DNA from: Caballeronia mineralivorans PML1(12)
GTDB lineage: Bacteria; Pseudomonadota; Gammaproteobacteria; Burkholderiales; Burkholderiaceae
Assembly (NCBI RefSeq): GCF_001028175.1
Contig: NZ_AEJF01000175.1
Location: 1-64,000 of the forward strand
Reading direction: 5' to 3'
DNA length: 64,000 bases
Position numbers and translations under genes: made by a program. Shown piece by piece: positions 26,385 through 34,937 of this stretch. Position 1 is the first letter of the stretch. Each line of letters opens with the position of its first letter. A model generated the notes under the pieces. That model made no database searches and was not told the origin of the DNA. It saw only the letters and a program-made list of their open reading frames with translations.

Positions 26385-28172
26385 ATGCAGCAACGCAGCG
26401 AGGTTTTCGCGCTGCTAGACGATTGCGACTCGACCGCCGAAAGGCGGTCGAGTCGCCTGTACGCCAGCTTCGTGCACGAACGGTCGTGTCACGACGCGGC
26501 CCAGCTCGATGAAGTTTGCGCGAGCGTTCAGCAAGACCTGCGCGACGGTTTGCACGCCGTCGTTCTCGCGGACTATGAATTTGGCCGCAACCTTCAGTTA
26601 GCGCAGCCCGGCGATGCCGCGCTGCGCTTTTTGTTGTTCCGCGAATGCACGTTGTTATCGCGTGAAGAAGCCGAGGGCTGGCTTGCTGCGCGCGATAACG
26701 GAGTGGCCGATCGGCCGTCGGTGGCGGGTGTGGCCAACATCGAATCGAGCGTGACGCGCGACGCGTTCGAGCAGGCCATCGCGGGCGTTCAGGACGCGTT
26801 GCAAGCGGGCGACTCCTATCAGATCAACTATACGTTCCGTCTTGCCTTCGATGTCTTCGGCTCCGCCGTTGGCTTGTATCGAAGGCTGCGGGAGCGGCAG
26901 CCGGTTCGTTATGGCGCGCTGATCGCGTTGCCCGATGGCCGCAACGTGTTGTCGTGCTCACCCGAGTTGTTCATCCAGCGTGAAGGCGACCTGCTGCGCG
27001 CGCGGCCGATGAAGGGCACCGCGCCTCGCAGCGCGGACCCCGAATGGCTGCGGCTCGATCCGAAGAATCGCGCGGAAAACGTGATGATCGTGGACTTGCT
27101 GCGCAACGACATGTCGCGCGTTGCGGTTACCGGAAGCGTGAAGGTGCCGCACTTGTTCTCGGTCGAGGCGTACAAGTCGGTGTGGCAGATGACATCGACG
27201 GTGGAAGCACGGCTGCGTCCCAACACTGCCTTCGCCGATATCCTCCGGGCACTGTTGCCGTGCGGTTCAATCACGGGCGCGCCGAAGCACAAGACGATGC
27301 AGTTGATCGACGCGCTCGAAAGCACGCCGCGCGGTATTTATACGGGCGCGATCGGCTGGCTGGATAAGAGCCGGGACTTCTGTTTGTCCGTGCCGATTCG
27401 CACGCTGGAAATCCAGCACGGCAGAGGCAAGATGGGTATCGGCGCGGGCATTGTGCTGGATAGCATTGCCGCCGATGAATTCGAGGAGTGCCAATTGAAG
27501 GCGCGATTCCTGACCGGTTCCGATCCCGGTTTCCAGCTCTTCGAGACGACTTTTGCGACGCGGGACGAAGGCGTTCGCCATGCAGATCGGCATCTCGCAA
27601 GGCTCGCTGCCAGCGCCGAATGGTGCGGTTTTCCGCTCGATCGGGTGAAGCTGCAGGATCGTATCGACAAGACCTGCGCGGGTTTTGAAGCGAAGGCGGG
27701 TTATCGGTTGCGGATCGCGTTGAGCAAGAGCGGTGAGATTGCTGTGACTAGCGCGCCGCTCGTGCCGTTGGCACATTCGACGGTGGACGTCTTGCTTGCA
27801 TCGGAACATGGTTTTGCGGCCCGATCGGCGGACGATCCGTTGTTACGCCACAAGACGACGTTTCGTGAGGATTACGATCGTGCGTGGCGCGAGGCCGAAG
27901 CGCAAGGCGCGTTCGACATGCTGTTTTTCAACGAGCGCGGGGAGCTCACGGAAGGCGGGCGATCGAACGTGTTTGTCAGACTCGATGGCCGTTGGAGCAC
28001 GCCGCCGCTCGACGCCGGATTGTTGCCGGGCGTGATGCGCGGTGTGTTGATAGAAGAACTGGACGCTGAGGAGCGCACGCTGACGCGCGAAGATCTGGAC
28101 CGTGCGGAGTCGCTGATGATCTGCAACGCGCTGCGCGGTGCGGTGCCGGCGCGGCTCAAACGGATGAGCTAG
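26385..28172 (+). CDS. pabB: Fused aminodeoxychorismate synthase component I / 4-amino-4-deoxychorismate lyase (PabB-PabC)
   Basis: 595 residues with two enzymes in one chain. Residues about 1-390 are a chorismate-binding domain (QAGDSYQINYTFRLAF, SCSPELFIQREGDLLRARPMKGT, GSITGAPKHKTMQLID) that turns chorismate plus ammonia into 4-amino-4-deoxychorismate. Residues about 395-595 are a class IV aminotransferase-fold PabC domain: FQLFETTFA, then HKTTFREDYDRA with the PLP lysine candidate, and FNERGELTEGGRSNVFV. PabC releases pyruvate to give 4-aminobenzoate for folate. The glutaminase partner PabA is not adjacent. folK, another folate gene, lies at 29919 in the opposite operon. Confidence 0.9.
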   Translation: MQQRSEVFALLDDCDSTAERRSSRLYASFVHERSCHDAAQLDEVCASVQQDLRDGLHAVVLADYEFGRNLQLAQPGDAALRFLLFRECTLLSREEAEGWLAARDNGVADRPSVAGVANIESSVTRDAFEQAIAGVQDALQAGDSYQINYTFRLAFDVFGSAVGLYRRLRERQPVRYGALIALPDGRNVLSCSPELFIQREGDLLRARPMKGTAPRSADPEWLRLDPKNRAENVMIVDLLRNDMSRVAVTGSVKVPHLFSVEAYKSVWQMTSTVEARLRPNTAFADILRALLPCGSITGAPKHKTMQLIDALESTPRGIYTGAIGWLDKSRDFCLSVPIRTLEIQHGRGKMGIGAGIVLDSIAADEFEECQLKARFLTGSDPGFQLFETTFATRDEGVRHADRHLARLAASAEWCGFPLDRVKLQDRIDKTCAGFEAKAGYRLRIALSKSGEIAVTSAPLVPLAHSTVDVLLASEHGFAARSADDPLLRHKTTFREDYDRAWREAEAQGAFDMLFFNERGELTEGGRSNVFVRLDGRWSTPPLDAGLLPGVMRGVLIEELDAEERTLTREDLDRAESLMICNALRGAVPARLKRMS

Positions 28173-28301
28173 AAGAATAACCAAGGAATTTACCGCCGCC
28201 ACGCTGAGTGGCTCCGATCTTCGCCAAAGCGCGAAAAGCGACTTCAGCGAAGATGGACGCGAACAAGAAGGCCGCCTCGGACAGCGCAGTCCAAAAACCC
28301 C

Positions 28302-29117
28302 TTAAAACGTATGCTCCGGCCCGGGAAAACTCTTCTCCCGAACGGCGCGAACATAAGCCTCCACGGCGGCAAAAATACTCGGCTGCCCCTGCATAAAGTC
28401 TTTAACGAAGCGCGGCCGTTTACCGGGAAAAATCCCCAGCATGTCGTGCAGCACCAGCACTTGGCCCGAACAATCGATCCCGGCTCCGATGCCAATCGTA
28501 GGGATGGCCAACTGCTCCGTCACCTCACGAGCGAGCAGCGTAGGCACCGCTTCAATCACGAGCAATTGCGCACCGGCATCCTGGAGCGCCAAAGCATCGC
28601 GTCGCATCTGCTCGGCACCGGCGTCGGTTTTCCCTTGCACCTTGAACCCACCAAACGCGTGCACCGATTGTGGCGTCAACCCGACATGACCACAAACGGG
28701 GATGGCTCTTTCAACGAGAAACCGGACTGTATCGGCGACCCATTCACCGCCTTCGATCTTGACCATCTGCGCACCGGCACGCATCAACTGCACGGCGTTC
28801 GCATACGTTTCCTCGCGTGAGCTGACCGTACCAAACGGCATATCGGCGACGATCAGCGCGTTCTTGTTGCCTCGCGCAACCGCAGCCGTGTGATACGCAA
28901 TATCGGCGAGCGTCACGGGCAACGTCGTGCCATGCCCTTGCAGCACATTCCCAAGCGAATCGCCGATCAGCATCACATCTACGCCGGCGCGATCCAGCAA
29001 CGCGGAAAAACTCGCGTCGTAACACGTCAGCATCGTGATTTTTTCGCCGGCTTCGCGCATCGTCCGAAGCTTCGGGACGGTGATCGCGGAGCGGCTGGTT
29101 TCCTGCAAATACGCCAT
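28302..29117 (-). CDS. panB: 3-methyl-2-oxobutanoate hydroxymethyltransferase
   Basis: 271 residues from ATG 29117; the open frame extends to 29228, but those 37 residues are not family-like, and GGAA precedes 29117. PanB makes ketopantoate from 2-oxoisovalerate and methylene-tetrahydrofolate, the first committed step to pantothenate. Motifs: MLTCYDASFSALLDRAGVDVMLIGDSLGNVLQGH, KIEGGEW, GHVGLTPQSVHAFGGFKVQGK, and TIGIGAGIDCSGQVLVLHDMLG, all PanB hallmarks. Last gene of the minus-strand hda-HAD-pcnB-folK-dNK-panB run. It needs a folate cofactor, as made by the neighbouring folK. Confidence 0.96.
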   Translation of the reverse strand: MAYLQETSRSAITVPKLRTMREAGEKITMLTCYDASFSALLDRAGVDVMLIGDSLGNVLQGHGTTLPVTLADIAYHTAAVARGNKNALIVADMPFGTVSSREETYANAVQLMRAGAQMVKIEGGEWVADTVRFLVERAIPVCGHVGLTPQSVHAFGGFKVQGKTDAGAEQMRRDALALQDAGAQLLVIEAVPTLLAREVTEQLAIPTIGIGAGIDCSGQVLVLHDMLGIFPGKRPRFVKDFMQGQPSIFAAVEAYVRAVREKSFPGPEHTF

Positions 29118-29175
29118 GGCAATTTCCACATCGACTAGATAAGAGACGGCGCGCCGGCGCGCAAGCCGGACGGAC

Positions 29176-29883
29176 TTAAAGCGACGTGCCTTTGACAAAG
29201 AATTCCTTGCGCCCACGCATGGTTTCAATCCGGTCTACCAGCAGCGCCAGATCGGCGTCCGATTCCAGCGGATTCAAATGCTCGGCGTTCACCGTCAACA
29301 GCGGCGTGGCGTCGTAGTGATAAAAGAAATCATTGTAGGCGTCGCAGAGGGCGCGCAGAAACGCGTCGGGAATCTGCAGTTCCATCGGCAATGCGCGCTT
29401 TTGAATGCGCGCGAACAACACCTCGGGACTGGCCTGCAAATACACAACCAGATCGGGCGCGGGCGCTGAGGTATCAATGCGCTTGGCGATTTCCCGGAAC
29501 AGTTCGAATTCGTCGTCGGGGAGCGTAAGACGCGCGAACAGTGCGGTTTTTTCGGTGATGAAATCGGTGATGAGCGGCGCGTTTGCGCCTTGCCCCGGAT
29601 GCCCCGGCGCGCCCAGAAGCGCCGTCACGATTTCCTGCGTTTGATGCGTGCGCTGCAACGCGAACTGCAATTGCATGGGCAGCGCGTAACGCGTGTTGTC
29701 GCGATAAAACCGCTCGAGAAATTGATTTTCCTGCGGACGCTCGAAGAGGGTGCGCATCGACCAGCGTTCTGCGAGCAGCCGTGCCAGCGTGGTCTTGCCC
29801 ACGCCAATGGGCCCTTCTATCGCGATATATCGGTGCGGCGGGCGCAACTGCGGTGCGGTGACGGTGAGGGGCGTGATGCTCAT
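29176..29883 (-). CDS. Deoxynucleoside kinase family protein
   Basis: 235 residues. The N-terminal P-loop, YIAIEGPIGVGKTTLARLLA (about residues 19-38), and the ERPQENQFLERFYRD segment mark the dNK (deoxyadenosine/deoxyguanosine kinase) family; a lid-like RIQKRALPMELQIP region lies in the C-terminal half. It would phosphorylate a deoxynucleoside for salvage; the natural substrate is not determinable here. The gene is between folK (35-base gap) and panB (58-base gap), an arrangement frequent in Burkholderia. Confidence 0.85.
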   Translation of the reverse strand: MSITPLTVTAPQLRPPHRYIAIEGPIGVGKTTLARLLAERWSMRTLFERPQENQFLERFYRDNTRYALPMQLQFALQRTHQTQEIVTALLGAPGHPGQGANAPLITDFITEKTALFARLTLPDDEFELFREIAKRIDTSAPAPDLVVYLQASPEVLFARIQKRALPMELQIPDAFLRALCDAYNDFFYHYDATPLLTVNAEHLNPLESDADLALLVDRIETMRGRKEFFVKGTSL

Positions 29884-29918
29884 GGGCTATTCACCTTTCA
29901 GGCTTCGCGGGACGAAAT

Positions 29919-30446
29919 TCAGGCTTCGCGACGCGAAGTACAGCGAGAAGCGAACAGCGGACACTGATGCGTCGCTACTTTTTCAATACGTTGATCCTGG
30001 ACTGAAGCGAGAAACGCATCGGCGCGGCCGCGTTGCGCAATGACCACATCGCGATCGAGTTCGACCAGCGGCACGAGCGTAAACGCGCGCTCGGTGAGAC
30101 GCGGATGTGGCACGACGAGATCGGCTTCCTCGATGCAGGAATCGCCGTACAGGAGGATGTCGATATCGAGCGTACGCGGCGCGTTTCTATACGGCCGCTC
30201 ACGCCCGAAATGGATTTCTATGGTGTGGCACAGCTGCAGCAACTGGCGTGCGGGGAGCGTGGTATCGATCTTGACGACGCAATTGAAGTAGTCGTCGCCA
30301 CCGGCGTCGATGGGCGCGGTGCGATAGAGGCTCGATTTCGCGAGCACGGTGATCGTGTGTTGCTGGGCAAGACACACCACTGTGTCTTTCAGGGTCTGGC
30401 GCGCGTCACCGAGGTTTGCGCCCAGGCCCAGATAAGCTACCGTCAT
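29919..30446 (-). CDS. folK: 2-amino-4-hydroxy-6-hydroxymethyldihydropteridine diphosphokinase
   Basis: 175 residues from ATG 30446. HPPK transfers pyrophosphate from ATP to the pterin in folate synthesis. Motifs: AYLGLGANLGDARQTL (residues 4-19), SSLYRTAPID, the substrate-binding DDYFNCVVKIDTTLPARQLL, and RTLDIDILLYGD with the magnesium-binding aspartates, then LVVPHPRLTERAFTLVPL. An upstream in-frame ATG at 30488 would add 14 unlikely residues. It follows pcnB on the same strand after a 70-base gap. The C-terminal 20 residues are less conserved. Confidence 0.95.
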   Translation of the reverse strand: MTVAYLGLGANLGDARQTLKDTVVCLAQQHTITVLAKSSLYRTAPIDAGGDDYFNCVVKIDTTLPARQLLQLCHTIEIHFGRERPYRNAPRTLDIDILLYGDSCIEEADLVVPHPRLTERAFTLVPLVELDRDVVIAQRGRADAFLASVQDQRIEKVATHQCPLFASRCTSRREA

Positions 30447-30516
30447 GGCATGAATCCTACGACTGTCGTTTGGCGTTACACGACTCAAACGCGTTGGCTA
30501 GAACGCGCGGTCCGTG

Positions 30517-32118
30517 TCAATCGTCGCGCTGGCCACCGCTTTCGTCGCCATACCGCACATCACGCACGTCACGCTCTTCGCGATTGTCGCGAGCTGACCC
30601 TTCTACGGTGCTCGCGCCGCCCTCCATTCCGTCACCCGGCCTGCGGCTTTTGGCGTTGCTGCTACGCCGCCGTCGTTTCTTGGGTGCCCGGTCCTTCCCG
30701 CCTTGCGAAAGCAGAGACTCTCGCGCGGCAGCGTCCCCTTCAATGAAATCCGTCCACCATTGGCCAACCGATGCATCCAGTTCGCCGGATTCACATCGCA
30801 GCAGGAGGAAATCATAACCCGCTCTAAACCTTTGGTGTTCCAGCAGCTTCATCGCGGTTCTGCCGGAGCGTTTTTCGAGCCGATGTTGCAGACCCCAAAT
30901 CTCCCGCATATCCGATGAAAAGCGCTTGTGGATAGCGAGCTTTTCGGTCTGCATGTCGAGCACGTCGTCCATGGCGCGATGCAACGCGGGCACGGGGAAT
31001 TCGCCGGCCAGCGTGTATTGCTGCCAGCGCGTCTGCATGTCGTTCCAGAGCAGCGTGGCGAACAGGAAGCCCGGCGAAACACCCTTGCCGGCGCGCACGC
31101 GCTCGTCGGTATTGGTCAGCGCGAGCGTGATGAATTTTTCGCCGTGCTGCGATTCGAAAATCACGTCGAGCAGCGGCAATACGCCGTGATGCAAACCTTC
31201 CGCGCGCAGCCGCGTCAGGCACGCGAGCGCGTGACCTGAAAGCAGCAGCTTGAGCATTTCATCGAAGAGGCGGGCTGCGGGGACGTTGCTGATCAGATCG
31301 GCGAGTTCCGCGATTGGCGCGCGCGTGGCCGGCTCGATCTCGAAGCCGAGCTTCGCCGCGAAACGCACCACGCGCAGCATCCGCACCGGATCTTCACGAT
31401 ATCGCGTGGCGGGGTCTCCGATCATGCGCAGCAAACGCGCGCGGATGTCAGCCATGCCGTCGTGGTAATCCAGCACGGTTTGCGTGGCCGGATCGTAATA
31501 CATGGCGTTGATGGTGAAGTCGCGGCGCGTGGCGTCTTCGTGCTGCTCGCCCCACACGTTGTCGCGCAGCACGCGGCCGCTTGCATCCACAGCATGCGTG
31601 CGGGTGTCCATCTCGCCGCGTCTCAGGCGCGGCGGCGGCGGCGAGGGTGGCGCGTCAGCGGGGGTATCGACGAGTGCGCGGAAGGTCGATGTCTCGATGA
31701 TGTCCTGCCCGAACTGCACGTGCACGATCTGGAACCGCCGGCCGATGATGCGCGCGCGGCGGAACAGCTTCTGCACCTGATCGGGCGTGGCGTCGGTTGC
31801 AACGTCGAAATCTTTTGGCGCCACGTTCAGCAGCAGGTCGCGCACTGCGCCGCCCACGATAAACGCACGATGCCCGCCTTGCTGCAGACCGTCGGTGACG
31901 CGAATCGCGTTCTTCGAGATCAGCGCAGGGTCGATGCCATGCACATCCGCCGACAAGATCACCGGCACGTTGGGATCACGCTTCGCCGCGGCCGGCGCGG
32001 CCTTCTTGCGCGTGCTCTTGCGGGCGGGTTTTACCTCGTCGGAGAGCGGGGCGGTAGCCGGGGCGTCTTCTTTGACGCTTTCCTGGCCGAACAGCTTGCG
32101 GATGAGTTTTTTAATCAC
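30517..32118 (-). CDS. pcnB: Poly(A) polymerase I
   Basis: 533 residues from the GTG at 32118. PcnB adds poly(A) tails that destabilise RNA. The class II nucleotidyltransferase head is clear: FIVGGAVRDLLLNVAPKDFDVATDATPDQV (shown in parts) with the Asp-x-Asp pair, then RRDFTINAMYYDP, DPVRMLRVVRFAAKLGFEI, and a basic C-terminal tail (KDRAPKKRRRRSSNAKSRR). The GTG start overlaps the stop of the upstream HAD gene in the string GTGATTAA, implying translational coupling. The alternative ATG at 32163 would lie within the HAD gene and lacks support. The family often uses a basic N-terminus (IKKLIRKLFGQ), which matches this start. Confidence 0.93.
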   Translation of the reverse strand: MIKKLIRKLFGQESVKEDAPATAPLSDEVKPARKSTRKKAAPAAAKRDPNVPVILSADVHGIDPALISKNAIRVTDGLQQGGHRAFIVGGAVRDLLLNVAPKDFDVATDATPDQVQKLFRRARIIGRRFQIVHVQFGQDIIETSTFRALVDTPADAPPSPPPPRLRRGEMDTRTHAVDASGRVLRDNVWGEQHEDATRRDFTINAMYYDPATQTVLDYHDGMADIRARLLRMIGDPATRYREDPVRMLRVVRFAAKLGFEIEPATRAPIAELADLISNVPAARLFDEMLKLLLSGHALACLTRLRAEGLHHGVLPLLDVIFESQHGEKFITLALTNTDERVRAGKGVSPGFLFATLLWNDMQTRWQQYTLAGEFPVPALHRAMDDVLDMQTEKLAIHKRFSSDMREIWGLQHRLEKRSGRTAMKLLEHQRFRAGYDFLLLRCESGELDASVGQWWTDFIEGDAAARESLLSQGGKDRAPKKRRRRSSNAKSRRPGDGMEGGASTVEGSARDNREERDVRDVRYGDESGGQRDD

Positions 32119-32797
32119 GTGGGGAGAAGATTTCCAGGATGCGCCAGCCGCGGGCTTGCGCATGCGCGCGCAAGGTGTCGTCGGGATTGGTCGCGATCGG
32201 GTCGGTGACTTTCTCGAGAAGAGGAATGTCGTTGTGCGAGTCGCTGTAGAAATAGCTGTGTTCGAAGTCGCCCAGGCTTTTGCCCATTGACGCGAGCCAC
32301 GCTTCGGTGCGCACGATCTTGCCCTCGCGGTAGCTCGGCGTGCCCGTCGCGCGGCCGGTCAGGTCGCCCTCAGGCACATTGTCGACCGTTTCGACCTCAC
32401 ATGCGATCAGCGCTTCAATACCGAACGCCCGGCCGATCGGCGCCGTGATGAACGCGTTCGTGGCGGTGACGAGGCAGCACAGGTCGCCGGCCTGCTGGTG
32501 CTTGCGCACGAGTTCGAGGGCGGCGGGCGCGATGGCCGGCGTGATGATTTCGCGCATGAATTGCGCGTGCCAGTCGTCCAGTTGGGCGCGCGGATGCTTG
32601 GCGAGCGGCGAAAGCTGGGCGTTCAGGTACGCGTGGATGTCGAGCGTGCCGGCTTTGTAATCTTCGTAGAACGCGTCGTTTTGCTTCGCGAACTTCTCGG
32701 CGTCGACAATGCCGAGCTTCGCCATGAAGCGACCCCATTCGTGGTCGCTATCCGTCGGGATGAGAGTGTGATCGAGGTCAAAAAGGGCTAGGTTCAT
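32111..32797 (-). CDS. HAD-superfamily hydrolase, subfamily IB (phosphoserine-phosphatase-like)
   Basis: 228 residues. Catalytic motif I is FDLDHTLIPTDSD (residues 6-18, nucleophile Asp), motif II is LVTATNAF, and motif III is the late YFYSDSHNDIPLLEKV. These define subfamily IB of the haloacid dehalogenase phosphatases (TIGR01490-type, CicA-like). The substrate is unknown; related proteins act on phosphoserine or histidinol phosphate. It lies between hda and pcnB in the same operon, and its stop codon overlaps the pcnB start. Confidence 0.85.
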   Translation of the reverse strand: MNLALFDLDHTLIPTDSDHEWGRFMAKLGIVDAEKFAKQNDAFYEDYKAGTLDIHAYLNAQLSPLAKHPRAQLDDWHAQFMREIITPAIAPAALELVRKHQQAGDLCCLVTATNAFITAPIGRAFGIEALIACEVETVDNVPEGDLTGRATGTPSYREGKIVRTEAWLASMGKSLGDFEHSYFYSDSHNDIPLLEKVTDPIATNPDDTLRAHAQARGWRILEIFSPRD

Positions 32798-32872
32798 GGG
32801 AGCGCATTTTACTTGAAGCGGGTGGAAGCGGTCGCTGGCTGCTCGCGGCGGGGCAATGGGCTTGAAATCGGG

Positions 32873-33598
32873 CTAGAAAAGCCCGGGCTGAGGACGAGGT
32901 GCATCGTCTTCTTTTGCGGCGAGCATCGTGCGTAATAACGGCAGCGTCACGGCGCGCTTTTGTTCCAGCGAAAAGCGGTCGAGCTCGTCGAGCAAGGTCA
33001 TCAGGCTTGGCATATCGCGGCGAAAATGCGTGAGCAGATAGGCAGGGACGTCGTCGGCGAGGGCAATGCCGCGTTCGCGCGCTGCGTGTTTCAGCGCGCC
33101 GGCCTTGCTTTCGTCGGAGAGCGGGGTGAGCTGGAACACCAGTCCCCAGCCGAGGCGCGTACGCAGATCTTCTCTCACCGATAACCCCAGCGGCGCCACA
33201 TTGCCCGTTGCCACCAGCGCGCTTGCCGGATGCGCGCGCACCTCGTTGAAGAGGTTGAAGAGCGCGATTTGCTGTGCACCGGACAGCCGCTCGCAGTCGT
33301 CGATGGCGTAGATGCTCGCTGTGGGGTCGAAGGTGAACGCGGCCAGCGGCGCTTGCGGGCTCAGAAAACGCGCGCGGCCGTTCGCTTCGTGCACCACCGC
33401 CTGCAGCAGATGGCTGCGGCCGCTGCCCGCTTCGCCCCAGACGTAGAAGGTCCGGTCGGCCACGGGGCCGGCTGCGAGCGCACCTTCGAGTTCGCGCAGA
33501 CGCGTGACCAGCTCGTGGTTGCCGGCGGCGAAAAAATTATCGAAGGTGGCGAGCGGCGGCGTGCCGAGATCGAGCGTCAGTTGGCGTTGCACGGGCAA
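32873..33598 (-). CDS. hda: DnaA regulatory inactivator Hda
   Basis: 241 residues from the TTG at 33598. Hda binds the beta clamp and DnaA-ATP and stimulates ATP hydrolysis, preventing re-initiation of replication. The clamp-binding motif QLTLDL is at the N-terminus (residues 6-11), the P-loop is YVWGEAGSGRSHLLQA (about 52-67), and ASIYAIDDCERL provides Walker B; the arginine-finger region follows. A GTG two codons later (33592) is also possible; both have GGA upstream. Head of the minus-strand operon, divergent from purM. Confidence 0.93.
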   Translation of the reverse strand: MPVQRQLTLDLGTPPLATFDNFFAAGNHELVTRLRELEGALAAGPVADRTFYVWGEAGSGRSHLLQAVVHEANGRARFLSPQAPLAAFTFDPTASIYAIDDCERLSGAQQIALFNLFNEVRAHPASALVATGNVAPLGLSVREDLRTRLGWGLVFQLTPLSDESKAGALKHAARERGIALADDVPAYLLTHFRRDMPSLMTLLDELDRFSLEQKRAVTLPLLRTMLAAKEDDAPRPQPGLF

Positions 33599-33830
33599 TC
33601 GGTTCCGTCAGGGCGTGTCTTGAAAAGCGGCGCGCTCAGGGCGCCGATGCCGGGTTTGTGCCGTGGCGAAAGGCGTTGAGCGCAGGGTCGAGTTTCCAGC
33701 CGGATGGGCGCGAGTCTCGAAAAGGGTTTGGAGCGGTCTTTCGGAGTCAGGGTCGCGAACTGCGAGAAATCCGGCCGGGCGGCTGGCATCGGTTAAAATC
33801 TCATTTTACCGACCTTCTCGCCGATCCCCC

Positions 33831-34886
33831 ATGAATCAACCGAAATCCGCCCCAGACGCCCAAGGTTTGTCCTATCGCGACGCGGGCGTGGACATCGATG
33901 CCGGCGACGCGCTTGTCGACCGGATCAAGCCCTTTGCCAAGAAAACCATGCGTGACGGCGTGTTGGGGGGAATCGGCGGATTCGGCGCGCTGTTTGAAGT
34001 GCCCAAGCGATACAAAGAGCCGGTGCTGGTATCTGGCACTGACGGCGTGGGCACGAAGCTGCGTCTCGCTTTCCAATTGAACAAGCACGATACCGTCGGC
34101 CAGGATCTGGTCGCCATGAGCGTCAACGACATTCTCGTGCAGGGCGCCGAGCCGCTGTTTTTCCTCGATTATTTCGCTTGCGGCAAGCTGGACGTGGATA
34201 CGGCTGCAACCGTCGTGCAGGGTATTGCACAGGGTTGCGAGCTGGCCGGGTGCGCGTTGATTGGCGGTGAAACCGCTGAAATGCCGGGCATGTATCCCGA
34301 TGGTGAGTACGATCTGGCCGGCTTTGCGGTGGGTGCGGTTGAGAAGAGCAAGATTATCGATGGTTCGACCATCAAGCCCGGCGATGTCGTTTTGGGCCTC
34401 GCTTCTTCGGGCATTCATTCGAACGGATACTCGCTGGTGCGCAAGATTATCGAGCGCGCCCAGCCTGATTTGAACGCCGATTTCGATGGCCGTTCGCTCG
34501 CCGACGCGTTGATGGCGCCCACGCATATTTACGTGAAGCCGCTGTTGTCGCTGATGTCGCAGATGACCGTGAAGGGCATGGCGCATATCACCGGCGGTGG
34601 ACTGGTTGAGAATATCCCGCGGGTTTTGCGCGATGGCCTGACGGTCGAGCTGGATCATCAGGCGTGGCCGTTGCCGCCGTTGTTCTCGTGGCTGCAGACG
34701 CATGGCGGTGTTGCTGATGCAGAGATGCATCGGGTCTTTAATTGCGGAATCGGGATGGTCGTTGTGGTCGCTGCTGCGGACGCTGAAGCCGCGACAGCGC
34801 TTTTGTCGGCGGCTGGCGAGCAGGTCTGGTCAATCGGACATGTGCGCGATTCGCTTCCCGGCGAAGCTCAGACTGTAGTGGTTTAA
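33831..34886 (+). CDS. purM: Phosphoribosylformylglycinamidine cyclo-ligase
   Basis: 351 residues from the ATG at 33831. PurM closes the imidazole ring of AIR in purine synthesis. Motifs: LSYRDAGVDIDAGDALVDRI, the signature VSGTDGVGTKLRLAF, DILVQGAEPLFFLDYFACG, LIGGETAEMPGMY and HITGGGLVENIPRVL. The frame is open further upstream to 33663, but those residues are not family-like. A -10-like TAAAAT lies at about 33795-33800. It is divergent from hda, and its 3' end shares a bidirectional terminator with the SNF2 gene. Confidence 0.97.
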   Translation: MNQPKSAPDAQGLSYRDAGVDIDAGDALVDRIKPFAKKTMRDGVLGGIGGFGALFEVPKRYKEPVLVSGTDGVGTKLRLAFQLNKHDTVGQDLVAMSVNDILVQGAEPLFFLDYFACGKLDVDTAATVVQGIAQGCELAGCALIGGETAEMPGMYPDGEYDLAGFAVGAVEKSKIIDGSTIKPGDVVLGLASSGIHSNGYSLVRKIIERAQPDLNADFDGRSLADALMAPTHIYVKPLLSLMSQMTVKGMAHITGGGLVENIPRVLRDGLTVELDHQAWPLPPLFSWLQTHGGVADAEMHRVFNCGIGMVVVVAAADAEAATALLSAAGEQVWSIGHVRDSLPGEAQTVVV

Positions 34887-34888
34887 AT

Positions 34889-34937
34889 TTTTGCTCGCGC
34901 CGGCAGGACCAGAACTTGGTCACCGGCGCGAGCAAAA
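34889..34937. terminator. Bidirectional terminator between purM and the SNF2 gene
   Basis: TTTTGCTCGCGCCGG (34889-34903) pairs perfectly with CCGGCGCGAGCAAAA (34923-34937), 15 bp, and the loop contains an inner GACCA/TGGTC pair. Both flanks supply short U tracts, so it can end transcripts from either side. It fills almost the whole 51-base gap. Confidence 0.8.
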
